64,000 nt of DNA. Origin: Chrysomallon squamiferum (taxonomy: Eukaryota > Mollusca > Gastropoda > Neomphalida > Peltospiridae). Of this stretch, positions 35,955 through 48,069 are shown piece by piece. The stretch covers positions 27,769,472-27,833,471 of the forward strand of contig CM022672.1 of assembly GCA_012295275.1 (NCBI GenBank), written 5' to 3'. How positions within the stretch are numbered: position 1 is the first letter of the stretch; each line of letters opens with the position of its first letter. The position numbers were made by a program, and so were the translations under genes. The notes beneath the pieces are model-generated. The model worked only from the letters and a program-made list of their open reading frames with translations, had not been told where the DNA came from and did no database searches.

Positions 35955-36410
35955 TGTCATGGTTACTAATATGTCTGTCAGTGTGTGTATCTGTACTAAT
36001 ATGTGTGTCCGTGTGTATATGTTGTCTAATATGTGTGTCCGTGTGTATATGTTGTCTAATATGTGTGTCAGTGTATGAATTTCTATTAATGTGTTGGTGA
36101 ATGTGTTGACTAATATTTTTTTCAGTGTGTGTTTGTCAGTGTGCATGTACTTATATGTAGCAGTGTGTTTATGTGTATATACTAATATTTGTTAGTGTTT
36201 ATACTAATATGTAGAGTACTGTGTTTGTGTAGGTGTATACTAATGTCTGTGTCAGTGTGTATATCAAATGCATCAGTGTGTAATTATTGTGTGTTTGTGT
36301 TTTATCTAAAATGTGTGTCAGAAATATGTATGTGTTTACTAATATGTATGCCAGTATTTGTATGTGTGTATTATATGAGTATGTTTCTTATTTGTATGAA
36401 TGTTTGCTTG
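35955..36410 (+). repeat. Degenerate TG-rich minisatellite, about 30 bp unit
   Basis: Repeats of the type CTAATATGTGTGTC(C/A)GTGTG. Three units at 35995-36080 are almost identical; the rest are degenerate. A short piece with the same words lies beside segment S copy 3 at 46915-46945. Confidence 0.85.
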
Positions 36411-36479
36411 TGATTGCTTGTCTTTATGACCAGCAAACAATAGGAAATTGACTGATCATTAGGAGTACTGGAAGTAACT

Positions 36480-36547
36480 GAAAAAAAAAAAAAAAAATTA
36501 ACTTCTGATAATGCTAATAACAACAGTGTTTAAATAATAATAATAAT

Positions 36548-36644
<97 letters not shown>

Positions 36645-36660
36645 TAATCATTTTATATCT
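36480..36660. repeat. (AAT)n-(ATT)n palindromic microsatellite
   Basis: A 17-base A run near 36481-36497 is followed by AAT triplets (to about 36582) that switch directly into ATT triplets (to about 36645). The two halves are reverse complements and can form a long hairpin. Confidence 0.9.
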
Positions 36661-36900
36661 TTGATAGTCTGGGCAGGAAAAATGAATGACCAGCAGATAC
36701 TGGAATGAAGTCATTGTTCCTGTAGGGCAGACAGACCATCGGAGATTTAAATATATTTTGTTGTTGTTGTTGTTGTTTTTCATATTGGCTAATAACACAT
36801 TTTCCTACTCTGTGATGGTCTGAGCAGGAGCAGTGAATGATCAGAAACTGTTCTGGGATGAAATCACTGTTCCTGTGGAGCAGACAGGTCATCACAGAGT
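36660..36900. repeat. Two related imperfect hairpins of about 85-95 bp
   Basis: 36660-36745 and 36815-36900 are diverged copies of one segment (TGG(T/A)ATGAAGTCATTGTTCCTG type). Each is itself an imperfect inverted repeat. In the second, the start CTCTGTGATG is matched by CATCACAGAG at the end, and inner arms around GAGCAGGAGCAGTGA pair with TCACTGTTCCTG...CAGACAGG. Confidence 0.7.
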
Positions 36901-37199
36901 CTTGTCCTCTTCACTTGTTTTAATACTAATCTATGGTGAAAGAAATAGTGATACAGTGACAGGAGATATCTGTTAGGAGAATAGTTTAATTTTTATTATT
37001 CATTCTTAATATTTCATTTATCTTTATAGTCTAGTATAATTATACTCGTTAAAGCAAATAGTGAATCTCCATTAGCTACTAGACTACAATCATTATTTCT
37101 TTCAACAAACTAATTTAACTTAATTTACTAATACTACTAACATTCAGCACATCCCCAGTCAGCACATACTACTAAAAACATGATGTTTGTCCCCAATAG
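36901..37199. other. AT-rich sequence, nothing recognised
   Basis: About 300 bp without open frames, repeats or motifs that I can support. Confidence 0.6.
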
Positions 37200-37515
37200 G
37201 CAGGTTGGTGGAAATGGTTGCACCTCTAGAATGGATGCACCAATGATTTCAGGTAACAGTCGCGGGATGAATGCGCTCATGTCGGGGTTCCATGGGTGGG
37301 GTGGGCATCCTCAGGGCTGGTGGTGGCTTGTGAGGTCGCTCCTTCGGTGACAGGGATTTTCTGGGTGATGATGCTGCTGATGGGACATCTGTCCACCTGG
37401 TGTGTCACTCCTGCCCAGTGTTCTTGGACTGGGAATGTTACACATGGGGAATATCTCATCATGGATGTCAACAGATGCTGGGAGTGTCATCAAGTTGCAC
37501 TGTTGAATTTCAGTG
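37200..37515 (-). repeat. Dispersed segment S, copy 2 (inverted to copy 1)
   Basis: Inverted partner of 35560-35950 and nearly identical, from TTTTCTGGGTGATGATGCTG to TTGAATTTCAGTGATAAA, to the direct copy at 46953-47116. It is GC-richer than its surroundings. Downstream of each of copies 2 and 3 a CA-rich tract begins. Confidence 0.85.
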
Positions 37516-37815
37516 ATAAATATACACACACACACATAGAAACAAGTATACACACACACACACACACACAGAGAGAGAAACAAGTATATACACATACATA
37601 CATAGAAACAAGTATACACACACACACACAGAAACAAGTACACACACACACACAAACACATACACACACACACATAGAAACAAGTACACACACACACACA
37701 CAAACACATACACACACACACACACATAGAAACAAGTATACACACACACACACAAATACATACACAGACACAAAATACATACACACAACACACACATATA
37801 CATACAAACCACATA
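37516..37815 (+). repeat. CA-rich minisatellite with AGAAACAAGTA spacer
   Basis: (CA)n tracts are interrupted six to seven times by AGAAACAAGTA, giving irregular units of about 35-55 bp. Long open frames on both strands (CVCVC and THTHT strings) are compositional. Confidence 0.92.
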
Positions 37816-38925
37816 CTGACGTACATATGGATCCATAAACAAACACACACATAGCAGAAGAAAAAAAGAAAAACTATTACCAAACCATCCTCTGTTTGTT
37901 ACAATGATTTTTATGAGGCAAAACCATAATATCAGAAACTTCATAATATTTATTTCAATTTTTATAAGCTTTAATATATTATGGAGAAAAAACATATACA
38001 GTATACATGTGACCATTTGTTCAAGAAAAATAATGGTAGATATTTTATCCTGGTCAAACAGTGTGAGTAAACTGGATCTGAACATCCCTGTTCCAGCTAT
38101 AGAAAGGTATATTTGACGTTCAATAACCTTATATACCTGGCAAAAGACATAGGGATAAATATACAAATAATAATTCCTTGAGATTTGTTTGTAAAATTTT
38201 ACATTAGTCATCAGAGTTTATATACTTTTCTGTGACTGTGTTTGTGAGAGTAAAAAGACAGGTGATTTATTTAAATGTTATTGTTATTTTAATAGGTTTA
38301 GAACAGTATTCCTGTTTTATACATAGAAGTTTTGGCATTTGTTGCTTTGTATGATGGTCTTTGTTTATTTTATGTATTAGTTTTTATATCACATTTTTGC
38401 TGAGTTTTAAAATTTTATTTTATATACTGACTGTTTACACTGAGTTTCATTATAAAAGTCATTTAAAAAAACAAAAAAAAAACAATCATGTATGGCCATA
38501 ATAAATAATAACAGTTTATTATATTGTTATTATATAAGACAATATTTTTCAGTTTTATGTATTTTATATTCCACTTGTAAATATAAAAAAAACACGTTTT
38601 AATCAGAATATATATCATCTGATAATGTAAACACTTTACTAAGAACAGACCATCATCTACCAAGATCTTTGACATTGCCTTTAAATATTCATTAAAATAC
38701 AATCAAAGGTGACTTTAATTTTAATTTGAAATATAAGTATAATTAATAGGTTTATCTTATCAAGTCTTTATAAAATTGACAAAATTTTAAGTATGTGTTA
38801 TTGACAAAACTACAAAACAACAACAAAAAAACAACTCATAGTTGTCATTCCACAGGCAATTCCAGTCACCTAACCATACATTCATTGAGAACTGTCACCA
38901 AACCTGATTATTAATTTCATTTTTA
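37816..38925. other. AT-rich duplicated flank
   Basis: 38565-38710 (AAACACGTTTTAATCAGAAT... TTTAAATATTCATTAAAATA) is a diverged match to 47750-47890. This extends the duplication between the 37-42 kb and 47-49 kb regions. No gene seen. Confidence 0.6.
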
Positions 38926-39090
38926 TAAAGTATCGGCAGTGGTTTTCCTTTGAGATTTTATTTTATTTAATTTTTTTAATTATTTATTATTATTATTATT
39001 ATTATTATTTATTTATTTATTTTTTTTTATTATTGTTATTATTATTTATTATTATTTATTTATTTATTATTATTATTATTTTTTTTGTTT

Positions 39091-39124
<34 letters not shown>

Positions 39125-39586
39125 TTTATTATTATTATTTTTATGAGATATTCTAGTTTGACTATTTTAATTCTGTTTCCTTGGAATTCAGTAGTGGCAC
39201 CTCAGTTATTTTCCCAGAAAACAGATTAAATTAGATAAGTCAAGACATATATTTTGTTCTCTCTAGTGTAATTTTCTTTATTTTTAAAATTAATAAATCA
39301 CAATATCAGTCCTCCTAATACAACTTTCACCTGATAACAACCAGACAGATTGAAGTTAGTAATAGTAGCAGTATTAGTAATCACTGTGACTGTGATAAAT
39401 ACTGCTTCTAATAATAGCAGCAGTAGTAATAGTAACAATGTGGTGACAGCAATAGTAACAGAAGCATCAGTAATAATAGCAGCTGTACTATTGTAGAATA
39501 AGATTCTTTGTTGTTCACTATTTTATTTATAATAACTGAATAAATGTTTTATATTTTTACCCAAATTCAAAAAAGAACGAACAAAA

Positions 39587-39640
<54 letters not shown>

Positions 39641-40480
39641 TAAAATAATTGTCATTTTGAAAAAATCTCTGTTATTCTTTTGTTAGAAAGTGTGGCCGTG
39701 ACAAACACACCCCAACTCTTTATAATCAAAGTATCATGTATGACTTTCAACCATGTTCCCTTTACTGTTAATGACACTGGCATTGGTCACAAAATGTGCA
39801 AATGACAATTGTTAATATTTTGATATATTGCCTGTAATTTATTCAGTAATTTTTTGTGAATATTAGTTCATTGATATCTTACAGCATATTTTTATATGCT
39901 TTATAAATAATATAACCATCATTTACACTATTGTTGTTTTTGTTTTTTTGTTTTGTTTTTATATGTTATTAGTGTATCTATTTTTATGATAATACATTTA
40001 TTTTTAGCATTTTATGGTTTTTTTTTTTTGTTTTTTTTTTAAATCTTTAATCCAAAATTGATTAAATATATAGGTTGATATTGCTATTGTTGATCAATGC
40101 AGTATATCTATATCTGTCTCTCAGTTTAATTTTAATTGTTTTTTTATTTTTAACTGCCATTTTTTGTTTTGTTTTTTTCTGGCTTTTTTCCTGGCTTTTT
40201 TTTTTAGTGTTTAATGTTAGCATTCTGTTACAATGCTAAATTTGTTTAAATTCCATAATCTAAAATTGTTTTATTTTATTTATTTTTGCACTGCTCTTTT
40301 TTGTTTTTTGTTGGGTTGTTTTTTGTTTTGTTATTTGAATTTTTTTGTGGGGTTTATGGTTTTTTTACTGGCTTTTTTTAGTGTCAGTATTTTTAAATAA
40401 TAATTTTTAATGTTAGCATTCTGTTATTATTTTTTATTTTATATATATATATATTTTAGATCTTAACTTCTCATTGAGTA
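38926..40480 (+). repeat. 1.5-kb tandem duplication, copy A
   Basis: It begins TATCGGCAGTGG(T/C)TTTCCTTTGAG and matches 40497-41995 in order, including AGAAAACAGATTAAATTAGA, the ATAGTAGCAGTATTAGTAAT block and AATTGATTAAATATATAGGT. It contains a 30-base T run (39092-39121) and an AAT microsatellite (39589-39640). Confidence 0.9.
39589..39640. repeat. (AAT)n microsatellite
   Basis: About 17 AAT triplets in copy A. The equivalent place in copy B has a shorter run at 40963-40995. Confidence 0.95.
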
Positions 40481-40496
40481 TCATGTTTGACTAAAA

Positions 40497-40963
40497 TATT
40501 GGCAGTGGCTTTCCTTTGAGCTTTTATTATTATTATTATATATATATATATATTTTTTTTTTAATGAGATCTTAACTTCTCATTGATTTTCATGTTTGAC
40601 TATTTTAATTCTGTTTCCTGGGAATTCAATTAATGGCACCTCAGTTGTTTTCCCAGAAAACAGATTAAATTAGATAAGTCAAGAAATATATTTTATTATC
40701 TCTGGTGTAATTTTCTTTATTTTTAAAATTAATAAATCACAATATCAGTCCTCCTATTACAACTTTCACCTGATAACAACCAGACAGATTGAAGTTAGTA
40801 ATAGTAGCAGTATTAGTAATCACTGTGACTGTGATAAATACTGCTTCTAATAATAGCAGCAGTAGTAATAGTAACAGTGTAACGATAGCAGTAGTAACTG
40901 AAGCATAACAACTGAATAAATGTTTTACATTTTAACCCCAAATTCAAAAAAGAACAACAACAA

Positions 40964-40998
<35 letters not shown>

Positions 40999-41995
40999 TA
41001 ATTGTCATTTGTCATTTTGAAAAAAATCTTCTGTTCTGTTTGCCAGAACTGAAAGTCAGTGGAAGTATTCTTTTGTTAGAAAGTGTGACTATGACAAACA
41101 TACCCGAACTCTTTACTGTCACAGTCACACTATCAGGCGAAGGTCAGAATGTGTGGCCGAGACAAACACACCCCAACTCTTTACTGTCACAGTCGCGCTG
41201 TCTGGCGAAGGTCAGATAATGTGGTCGTGACAGACACACCCCAACTCTTTACTGTCACAGTCACACTATCAGGCGAAGGTCAGATAATGTGGTCGTGACA
41301 GACACACCCCAACTCTTTACTGTCACAGTCACACTATCAGGCGAAGGTCAGAATGTGTGGCTGAGACAGAGATAACCCAGCTCTTTACTGTTAGTAACAC
41401 TGGAATTGGTCACTAAATGTGCAAATGACAATTATTATCATTATTATTATTATTTTAATATTTTTTGATATATTGGCTGTCATTTATTCAGTAATATTTT
41501 GTGAATATATTTTACTGATATCTTACAGAATATTTTTGTATGCTTTAAAAATAATATAATAATAATAATAACCATTATTTATACCATTGTTGTGTTATTT
41601 TTATTACTTTCTTTTTTTAACAGCTTTTTGTTTTTGTTCGGTTATTAGAGTGTTTATTTTTATGATAATACATTTTATTTTAAGCATTTTGTTACATGCT
41701 GAATCTATGGTGGGTTTTTTAATCTTTAATCCAAAATTGATTAAATATATAGGTTTATATTGCTATTGTTAATCAATACTGTATAGCTATAGCTGTCTGT
41801 CAATTTAATTTTAATTATTTTTATTTTTAACTGCCTTTGTTTGATTTTCTTTTCTTTCTTTCTTTTTTTATCCCTGGCTTTTTTGCTGATTTGTTTTAGT
41901 GTCTGTATTTTTAAATAATACTTTTAATGTTAGCATTCTGTTACAATGCTAAATTTATGTTTTAATTACTTAATCTAAAATTGTTGTTCTGAATA
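40497..41995 (+). repeat. 1.5-kb tandem duplication, copy B
   Basis: Partner of copy A, with an extra expanded minisatellite at 41080-41400. A third, more diverged and shorter copy lies at 48070-48850. Confidence 0.9.
41080..41400 (+). repeat. 69-bp minisatellite, about 4.5 units
   Basis: Units contain CCAACTCTTTACTGTCACAG, then a TCACACTATCAGGCGAAGGT block and ATGTGG(T/C)CG(T/A)GACA. Two central units are identical at 69 bp; the outer ones differ by small indels. Copy A has only a single degenerate unit at 39690-39790, so expansion followed the duplication. Confidence 0.92.
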
Positions 41996-42926
41996 TACAA
42001 TTTTATAAAATGTATATATACTGACAGCCATAGAAAATTCAGCTCTAACTCAGGTGTCATTAAATCAAATGAATAAAGTATAGCTTGACCTGAACTTCAT
42101 CCTTCTACCTATATTTCAAGCCAAATCTCCACAGAAACAAAAACTGAGTCAAATAAATGAGTGCTGCATTTGCTGCAGCTGTCAGCATATTTTATTGCTG
42201 CTGTTTATAATCACTGTACACATAAAATATTGTGTGTATTTTGATGTTTCAATACTTACTGTTATTTTTATTTTTATTTAAACATTGGCTAGTGTTTGGC
42301 CATTGTTAGTCATCCTGATACACACAAAACATTCTGTGTTCTGCTATTGTAGTGTGAAACAATAAATACATGAATAAAGGATATAAATGAATTTGTCATT
42401 TGTTTGTTTTATTTGCTTAATTTACAAGATTTGTAATTTTTGCATGTTATGTTTATTTACAATGCTGTTAAGAAAACCATACATTATGAAAAGGAGAATT
42501 TGATTACAATGATTGACTACAAATTTCCTGTGAAGAATTTAAATTAGACAACAATGACAAGGATTACTTCATAATTTTTCAGTTTTACATATATTTATGA
42601 ATACAAACAATGTTGGTACCCATATTATTGTTCATTCAAGATGTGTTTGAAATGAATATTATTTTTTATTTGGACTGGAAGGTAATAAGAGATAATGAGT
42701 GTTATAATTTTGTTCAGTGATTAATCATCAAACATTTTGATAAAATATGAAGAAAAAAAAAAAAAAAACAAAAAGAAAAAAAAAAACATCATGGCAAATG
42801 TCTTTGAATATTTATTTGATCAAATGGAAGCATAGTTAACTTCAAGTCCAAATCTATTTTACCATGTTCTTGGGTTTTTGTTTGTTGAATAGTAAAATAA
42901 AATACAAACTATGTCAAAGAAAATTG
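41996..42926. other. AT-rich sequence, nothing recognised
   Basis: No supported gene. It holds an A-rich run near 42750-42785. Confidence 0.6.
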
Positions 42927-43483
42927 TACGTGGAACCTCGGGTTATGAATGTCTCAAGCCATGAACAAATCAGATTACAAACTGTGATCTTGGGCAATTT
43001 TTGTCTCGGTTTATGAATAATGACCCAAGTTATGAACTACAGCAATGTGCCACAACAAGCTTTCTTTTGATGTTGGTAAAGATAAGAATAGGTGCTTGTG
43101 TCAAAACTGAGGTCAAATTAAGGATTATAGGCATGCCCTATAGCAAATATATATCATGAATTAGGGCTTCAGTCTTTGATATGCAGTCGCAGCTCAACAG
43201 CTTTTGTATTGAGATTGTGCGCCAAATTTTTTTTATAGTGTTGCTGCTTTTATATGTAGATTTTTTATTATACCCTAACCAATATGGTGCTCAAGAAAAC
43301 AAAAACTGAAAGCGATAATGCTGCTGGAAAGTATAAACATATCACAGTAGAGGTTAAGAAAGAAATAATTGCAAAACATGAAAGTGGCATTCATGCGTCT
43401 GGCATCACTTCAGTTTATGTACAATTTGGTTTATGCCCTGAGTTCTGGAACGAATTAAGTTTGTAACCCGAGCTTTCACTGTA
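42927..43483 (+). mobile_element. Tigger/pogo-like DNA transposon, internal deletion derivative
   Basis: The left end TACGTGGAACCTCGGGTTA and the reverse complement of the right end, TACAGTGAAAGCTCGGGTTA, form terminal inverted repeats. Each outer edge is TA, the expected target duplication of the Tc1/mariner-pogo superfamily. An ATG at 43284 opens the N-terminal DNA-binding part of a Tigger/CENP-B-type transposase (KHITVEVKKEIIAKHESG). It then runs within about 25 codons into the right terminal repeat, so the DDE catalytic core is deleted. The 557-bp length and intact ends fit a non-autonomous element. Confidence 0.9.
43284..43466 (+). pseudogene. Tigger transposase N-terminal fragment (CENP-B/Psq HTH)
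   Basis: 60 codons from ATG to TAA. Residues 1-45 (VLKKTKTESDNAAGKYKHI, then TVEVKKEIIAKHESG) match the first helix-turn-helix of pogo/Tigger transposases, which binds the terminal repeats. The remaining residues are encoded by the deletion junction and the right terminal repeat. The catalytic domain is absent. Confidence 0.85.
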
Positions 43484-43489
43484 TTTCAA

Positions 43490-45047
43490 GAAACAGTTCT
43501 GATTTTTAATTCTTATTTCACATGGACCATGTATAGGTGTCTGTAATTCTGGCTATTGACATCAGCCAATTTATTGAACATATTTTACCATAGCACATTC
43601 TCTGAGTAAACAGTAATGTGAATTATGATATTGGCAGAAGGTTCTCCTGACAAAAAGTATTTTAGCTTATTCTGCTAACTGTGACCTAATGAGAGGCACA
43701 CAGGAGGAATTATGGCTACTTATAATGGAAAATGAGAAATCTGGCTAGAACCATTGGCAGGAAGACAATTTATATCTGTTAACTGACTTTATTGCACATA
43801 TCTTCTACATATCTCAAACCAATAAGGGATTTGTTCTGATTCAGAGTATGATGAATTACCCCCAATATCTTCATAGGGAAGTAGCACCAGGGCTGGTTTA
43901 TAAGTGGGAAAAATTAGTTTTGTCATTAAAAGGAACTGACCTTTAGTGTGGAGAACATCAGAAAGTCACTAGATCAATTGGAAACATACTAAGAAAGATT
44001 TAGCAAACATGTTAATCTAAAATTTATAATCATAAATTTATATATAACACTTGATGATAATGTAAAAACAAATGTATGAATGGTAATAGACATGTAATTA
44101 ATATGTAATATTATATTACAAAAGATTAACATGGTTGCTGGTTTATTGTTATCCAGAGTTAAAACTCTAGCCCAGATGTTTGTATTTATCATTCTTTAGC
44201 TTGGATGTTATTTAGTATGAATACAATAATTAATATCTTAAATAGCAATAAAAAAAAGTAAAATAAAATAAAGTAGAATAAAATAAAATAAAATAAAAAT
44301 AAAAAGATGAACAATTTAACCTATGCATAATTTACAGAAATAAAGGCTGCACGACACTGGTTATATATATATATATATCGTTTTGATTTCTTTATTTGAA
44401 GAGAAAGCTGTTTTAAAGATAGATCTTGTTGAACATCCATATCTGTCTATCTGTCTATCTATCTATCTATCAACCAGTGTCAAGTGAAGGTCCTGTCTCT
44501 GAACTGTTAACATCTTTGTAGTAGTTGTGTTACTGTTAGCAGTATCAGTAACTGTTTTTTCTTGTAATTAAGACTGTTACTGACACAAGTACCAGTAATA
44601 GTCTTGGTAGTAATAATAGACTTGTAACAGTGTTATATTATTAGCAGGCTTAACATTAGTATAGTAAGTTTTAGTAGTATGATATATTACTAATTGCTTT
44701 AGTACCAGTAGTAGTAGAAAACTAAATTTTAGTAGTACATGTACTAGAAAAGTAAGAGTTTTTAAGTAGTAATGGAACTTTAACAGTGTTAGTTAGGATC
44801 CTTAACTATATGGAAATAAAAATAGTATCAGGATTTGTATAATTTTATTATTAATATTATCTTTCCTTAACTGCAGTAGAAGTTTTGTTAGTAATAGTAG
44901 AAACAGCAGTAGTAATTATAGAAATAGTTTCTGTCTCCATATTGCAGTGAGACCAGAACAAGCAGAAGAAATAATAATAGTAAAATCATCTGATGTAGTA
45001 AAGTAATTGGTGAAGACTCACGTTTAAATCCTTTTTCTTATTTCCAG
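43490..45047. other. AT-rich sequence with simple repeats
   Basis: It contains AAATA pentamers (44270-44305), an (AT)n run at 44363-44378 and CTAT tetramers (44440-44470). A 10-base inverted pair, GACACTGGTT / AACCAGTGTC, flanks the last two (near 44354 and 44473). No gene recognised. Confidence 0.6.
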
Positions 45048-45094
45048 AGGAGGATCAAAATCTAGCAGAAGACAACGAATGCCCACAAAATCAG
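45048..45094 (+). CDS. Candidate 47-bp micro-exon
   Basis: A good acceptor (CTTATTTCCAG) and donor (CAG/GTAATT) bracket 47 bp. One frame reads EDQNLAEDNECPQNQ; another frame is also open. It has the polarity of the downstream mini-exons at 49343-50225 and could belong to the same gene. The family is unknown and the support is only splice signals and openness. Confidence 0.35.
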
Positions 45095-45129
45095 GTAATT
45101 AACTTTACCTTTAAATATTTACAGACAAT

Positions 45130-46555
45130 AATTAGTATGTCTATATTTTGTTTCTGCTGGTGTGTATGTCTTTGTTTTGAGACCTGTATTGTGTGTTTGT
45201 CAGTGTTCTCTGTCCAGTGTTGTGTGTATGTGTTTTGTGTTATTTATTTCCTGTTGTATGTTTTGTATGATGTGTTATTTGTGTTCTGGTGTGTGTTGTA
45301 TAATCATGTGTCTAGTCCTGTATGGTGTATGTAGTTTTGTCTCATATACACGTGCTGTTGAATGTATCTATTTTGTATGTTGTCTTGTGCATGTTGTGTA
45401 TTGTACTTAATGTTATATGTGCTCTGTTGTGTATGTGTCTGTTTTGTGTTATGTTGTGCCTGTGTGAGTTTTCTTTGATGTCGTATCTTCCATATGTTGT
45501 ATTTTATTTGATGTGGTTTTTTTCCATGCTTTGTGTTTTATTTGATGTGCTCCAGTTTGTTGTGTTGCATGTTTGTTTGGTGCCCTCTTTGTGGTTTTAT
45601 GGGTGTGTATAGTTTGGTGCATGTTATGGTGTGTCTAACGTGAGTGTTTACTTTGATGTCTACTGTGTGTGACTAAGTGTGGATGTCACTTCTGTTTGCT
45701 GTGTGGTGTTCATAGGTAGTGTGTTCTGTATGATGTAGTAGTCTGTGTACTGTACATGTGTTTTGTTTAAGGTGGTAAGAGTTCTGTGCTGTGATTTTTT
45801 ATGTGCCTTCAACTGTATGAAGAATGTAATGTATATATTGTATATGTTTCTTGCTGCACATTTCTGTTTTTGTGTCCATTGATATGTGTAATGTATTGAA
45901 TATATAGAGTGTTGCATCATATCCATTTTGTGTGTGCTGTTGTCTGAGTCTCCCTTTTGTGTCCCTATACTGTCTCTGTGTTTTCTTTTTGGTCTGGTTT
46001 TTAGTGTGTGATTTTGTGCATTTTTTGTATGACATCTGTTTTTTGTGTTATGCGGTATCTTTCCTGTGTTGTGTTGCCATGTTGTGATGTTCCATGTGCC
46101 TTGTCCTGTATGGTGTGTGTGGTGTATGTGTTATGTATGTTTCTTGTCCTTGCATGTTTGTTTCATGTCTGGTGTGATATGCATGTCTGTGTTTCATGGC
46201 CTATGTTGACTGTGTGTATGAGTAGTGTGCCCTGTGCTGTTGTTGTCTCTGTTTCAGGTCCAGTCTAGTGTGCAGTTTCTGTACCTTATGTATTTATGTG
46301 TGTGTGTGTGTTTGTGTGTGTGTGAGTAGAGTTTTGTGTTTTCTACAGTGTGGTATATGTCCTATTTTGTGTTGTTTTGAATGCTTTGGTCTGATATTTT
46401 GTGTGCCCTGTGCTGTTGCTGTCTGTTTTTTATGTCTGGTATGGTGTGTAGTGTGTGCTCCATATGTGTGTTTATGTGTCTCTGCTTTAGAGGAGACTTT
46501 TGTGTTTTGTCTGATGTGTTATCTGTCCTTTGGTGTTTTGGTTTGAATGTTAATG
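45130..46555 (+). repeat. T/G-strand-biased repeat block, copy 3
   Basis: It uses the same word set as the blocks at 0.48 and 57.2 kb. Recurrent TGTGCCCTGTGCTGTTG(C/T)TG cores lie near 46227 and 46405, followed by ATGTCTGGTATGGTGTG-like text. Long open frames rich in C, V, L and F are compositional. Confidence 0.85.
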
Positions 46556-46925
46556 ATAATTTAAGCCATTCCTATAGACTTAAAGATACTTTATTTTAAA
46601 TGTATTCCAGAAACATGAATTCGTATTATTTATCTGAATTTGTTTTTTAGTTTAAAAAAAAAGAGGAAAATTCTATTTTAATTGTAACCTTATATCACCT
46701 GTCAGTTCTTTGTGTATGCTGACACTGTTTTTTCATCTGGACAAGTCATTTTGTCAGAATGCAAATTGATCTTAGGCTTCTTTGCCTTGGATGATAGCCA
46801 GTGGCTAGTCAGCCATTTGACATTTAACTTAGGAACCGCTATCACAAGTTTTAATATTTTTGAGGGGTCCTGCATAGGAATTTTTTTAATTTAATTCTCA
46901 TATGTTTGTGCATGGTTACTAATGT
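46556..46925. other. Unrecognised sequence, slightly higher complexity
   Basis: A 60-codon open frame at 46712-46894 (contains ILGFFALDDSQWLVSHL) has no family that I recognise and no supporting splice signals. Confidence 0.4.
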
Positions 46926-47116
46926 GTGTCAGTGTGTGTATGTTTTAATATTTTCTGGGTGATGATGCTGCTGATGGGGCATCTGTCCACCTGGTGTGTC
47001 ACTCCTGCCCAGTGTTCTTGGACTGGGAATGTTACACATGGGGAATATCTCATCATGGATGGTCAACAGATGCTGGGAGTGTCATCAAGTTGCACTGTTG
47101 AATTTCAGTGATAAAC
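46926..47116 (-). repeat. Dispersed segment S, copy 3
   Basis: Nearly identical to 37361-37516 (a few substitutions and one inserted G). It is preceded by ACTAATGTGTGTCAGTGTGTG, which resembles the minisatellite beside copy 1, and followed by a short CA tract. Confidence 0.88.
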
Positions 47117-48069
47117 ACACACACAGAAAGATACAGACACACATGTATGCATGCACACACACAAAAACACACATGCATTTTGTTTTACATATATAAAACT
47201 GATATTACAGTGAAACTATAAGAATTTAAGATGGCTTATTTCATGTATATATATATATATTTTTAAAATATATATCAGTGATAATTACTATATCCATTGA
47301 CAGCACATACCACACTGTAATATTATGTCATCTGATTGTCAAAATTAATGTTTGGGAACTAGTTAAGTGATAAAGGACATGGATTAGTAACGAATGATTG
47401 TTTTAATGACTAATGTATAATGTATGAGATTCAAATACTACTAATAATATATAAATTTAAATTTAAAAAAATAAAGTAGAGTGGAGAATCATATTTGTAT
47501 TTGTTAGAATTTTATGTTGCAATTCTTTTTTCATATTTTTATTATTCTATTCTAAATACGTATTTTATTAACTGATTGTTCTTATTGAGAATTTAGTTTT
47601 GAAAATCATAATCATCAGATTTCTAGTCTTTTATTATTCACTTAGAAAAATTAATTAAAAAGCTTTAAAAGATTATATAAAAGGAATATGATATGTTGAA
47701 TAATTATTGCTATAAACATTTTAGTTTTATATATTTCATATTTAAATTTATGTTATATTTGTAAATATGAAAACACATTTTAATAAGAATATATATCATC
47801 TACAGGAATAAACACTTTGAGATACAACAGCACATGCCATGACCTTTGGCATTTTCTTTAAATATTCAGTATAATACATTCAAAGGATCTTTTATTTTAT
47901 ACATGCATATATGCAATGCAGTAGGATGTGTTATAGTCTGAAAAGCTTGTTATCATAATGAAATGGAAAAGAAAACACAGAGCTGTCAATCCATGAGCAA
48001 CTCAAGACAGCAACACTTACAAGCAGATTTGTGGCCATCTTATTTCCTACTTTCTAATAACATCTTTAT
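47117..48069. other. AT-rich duplicated flank
   Basis: 47750-47890 matches 38565-38710. Otherwise AT-rich, with an AT run near 47247-47260. No gene seen. Confidence 0.6.

Noticed and set aside
37296-38211. Long ORFs of T-H or C-V repeats
   Set aside because: Direct translation of the CA/TG minisatellite on both strands; no real protein.
45137-46600. Hydrophobic cysteine-rich ORFs suggesting membrane proteins
   Set aside because: Produced by T/G-rich repeats. Overlapping open frames on the same strand have similar composition, and copies do not conserve any one frame.
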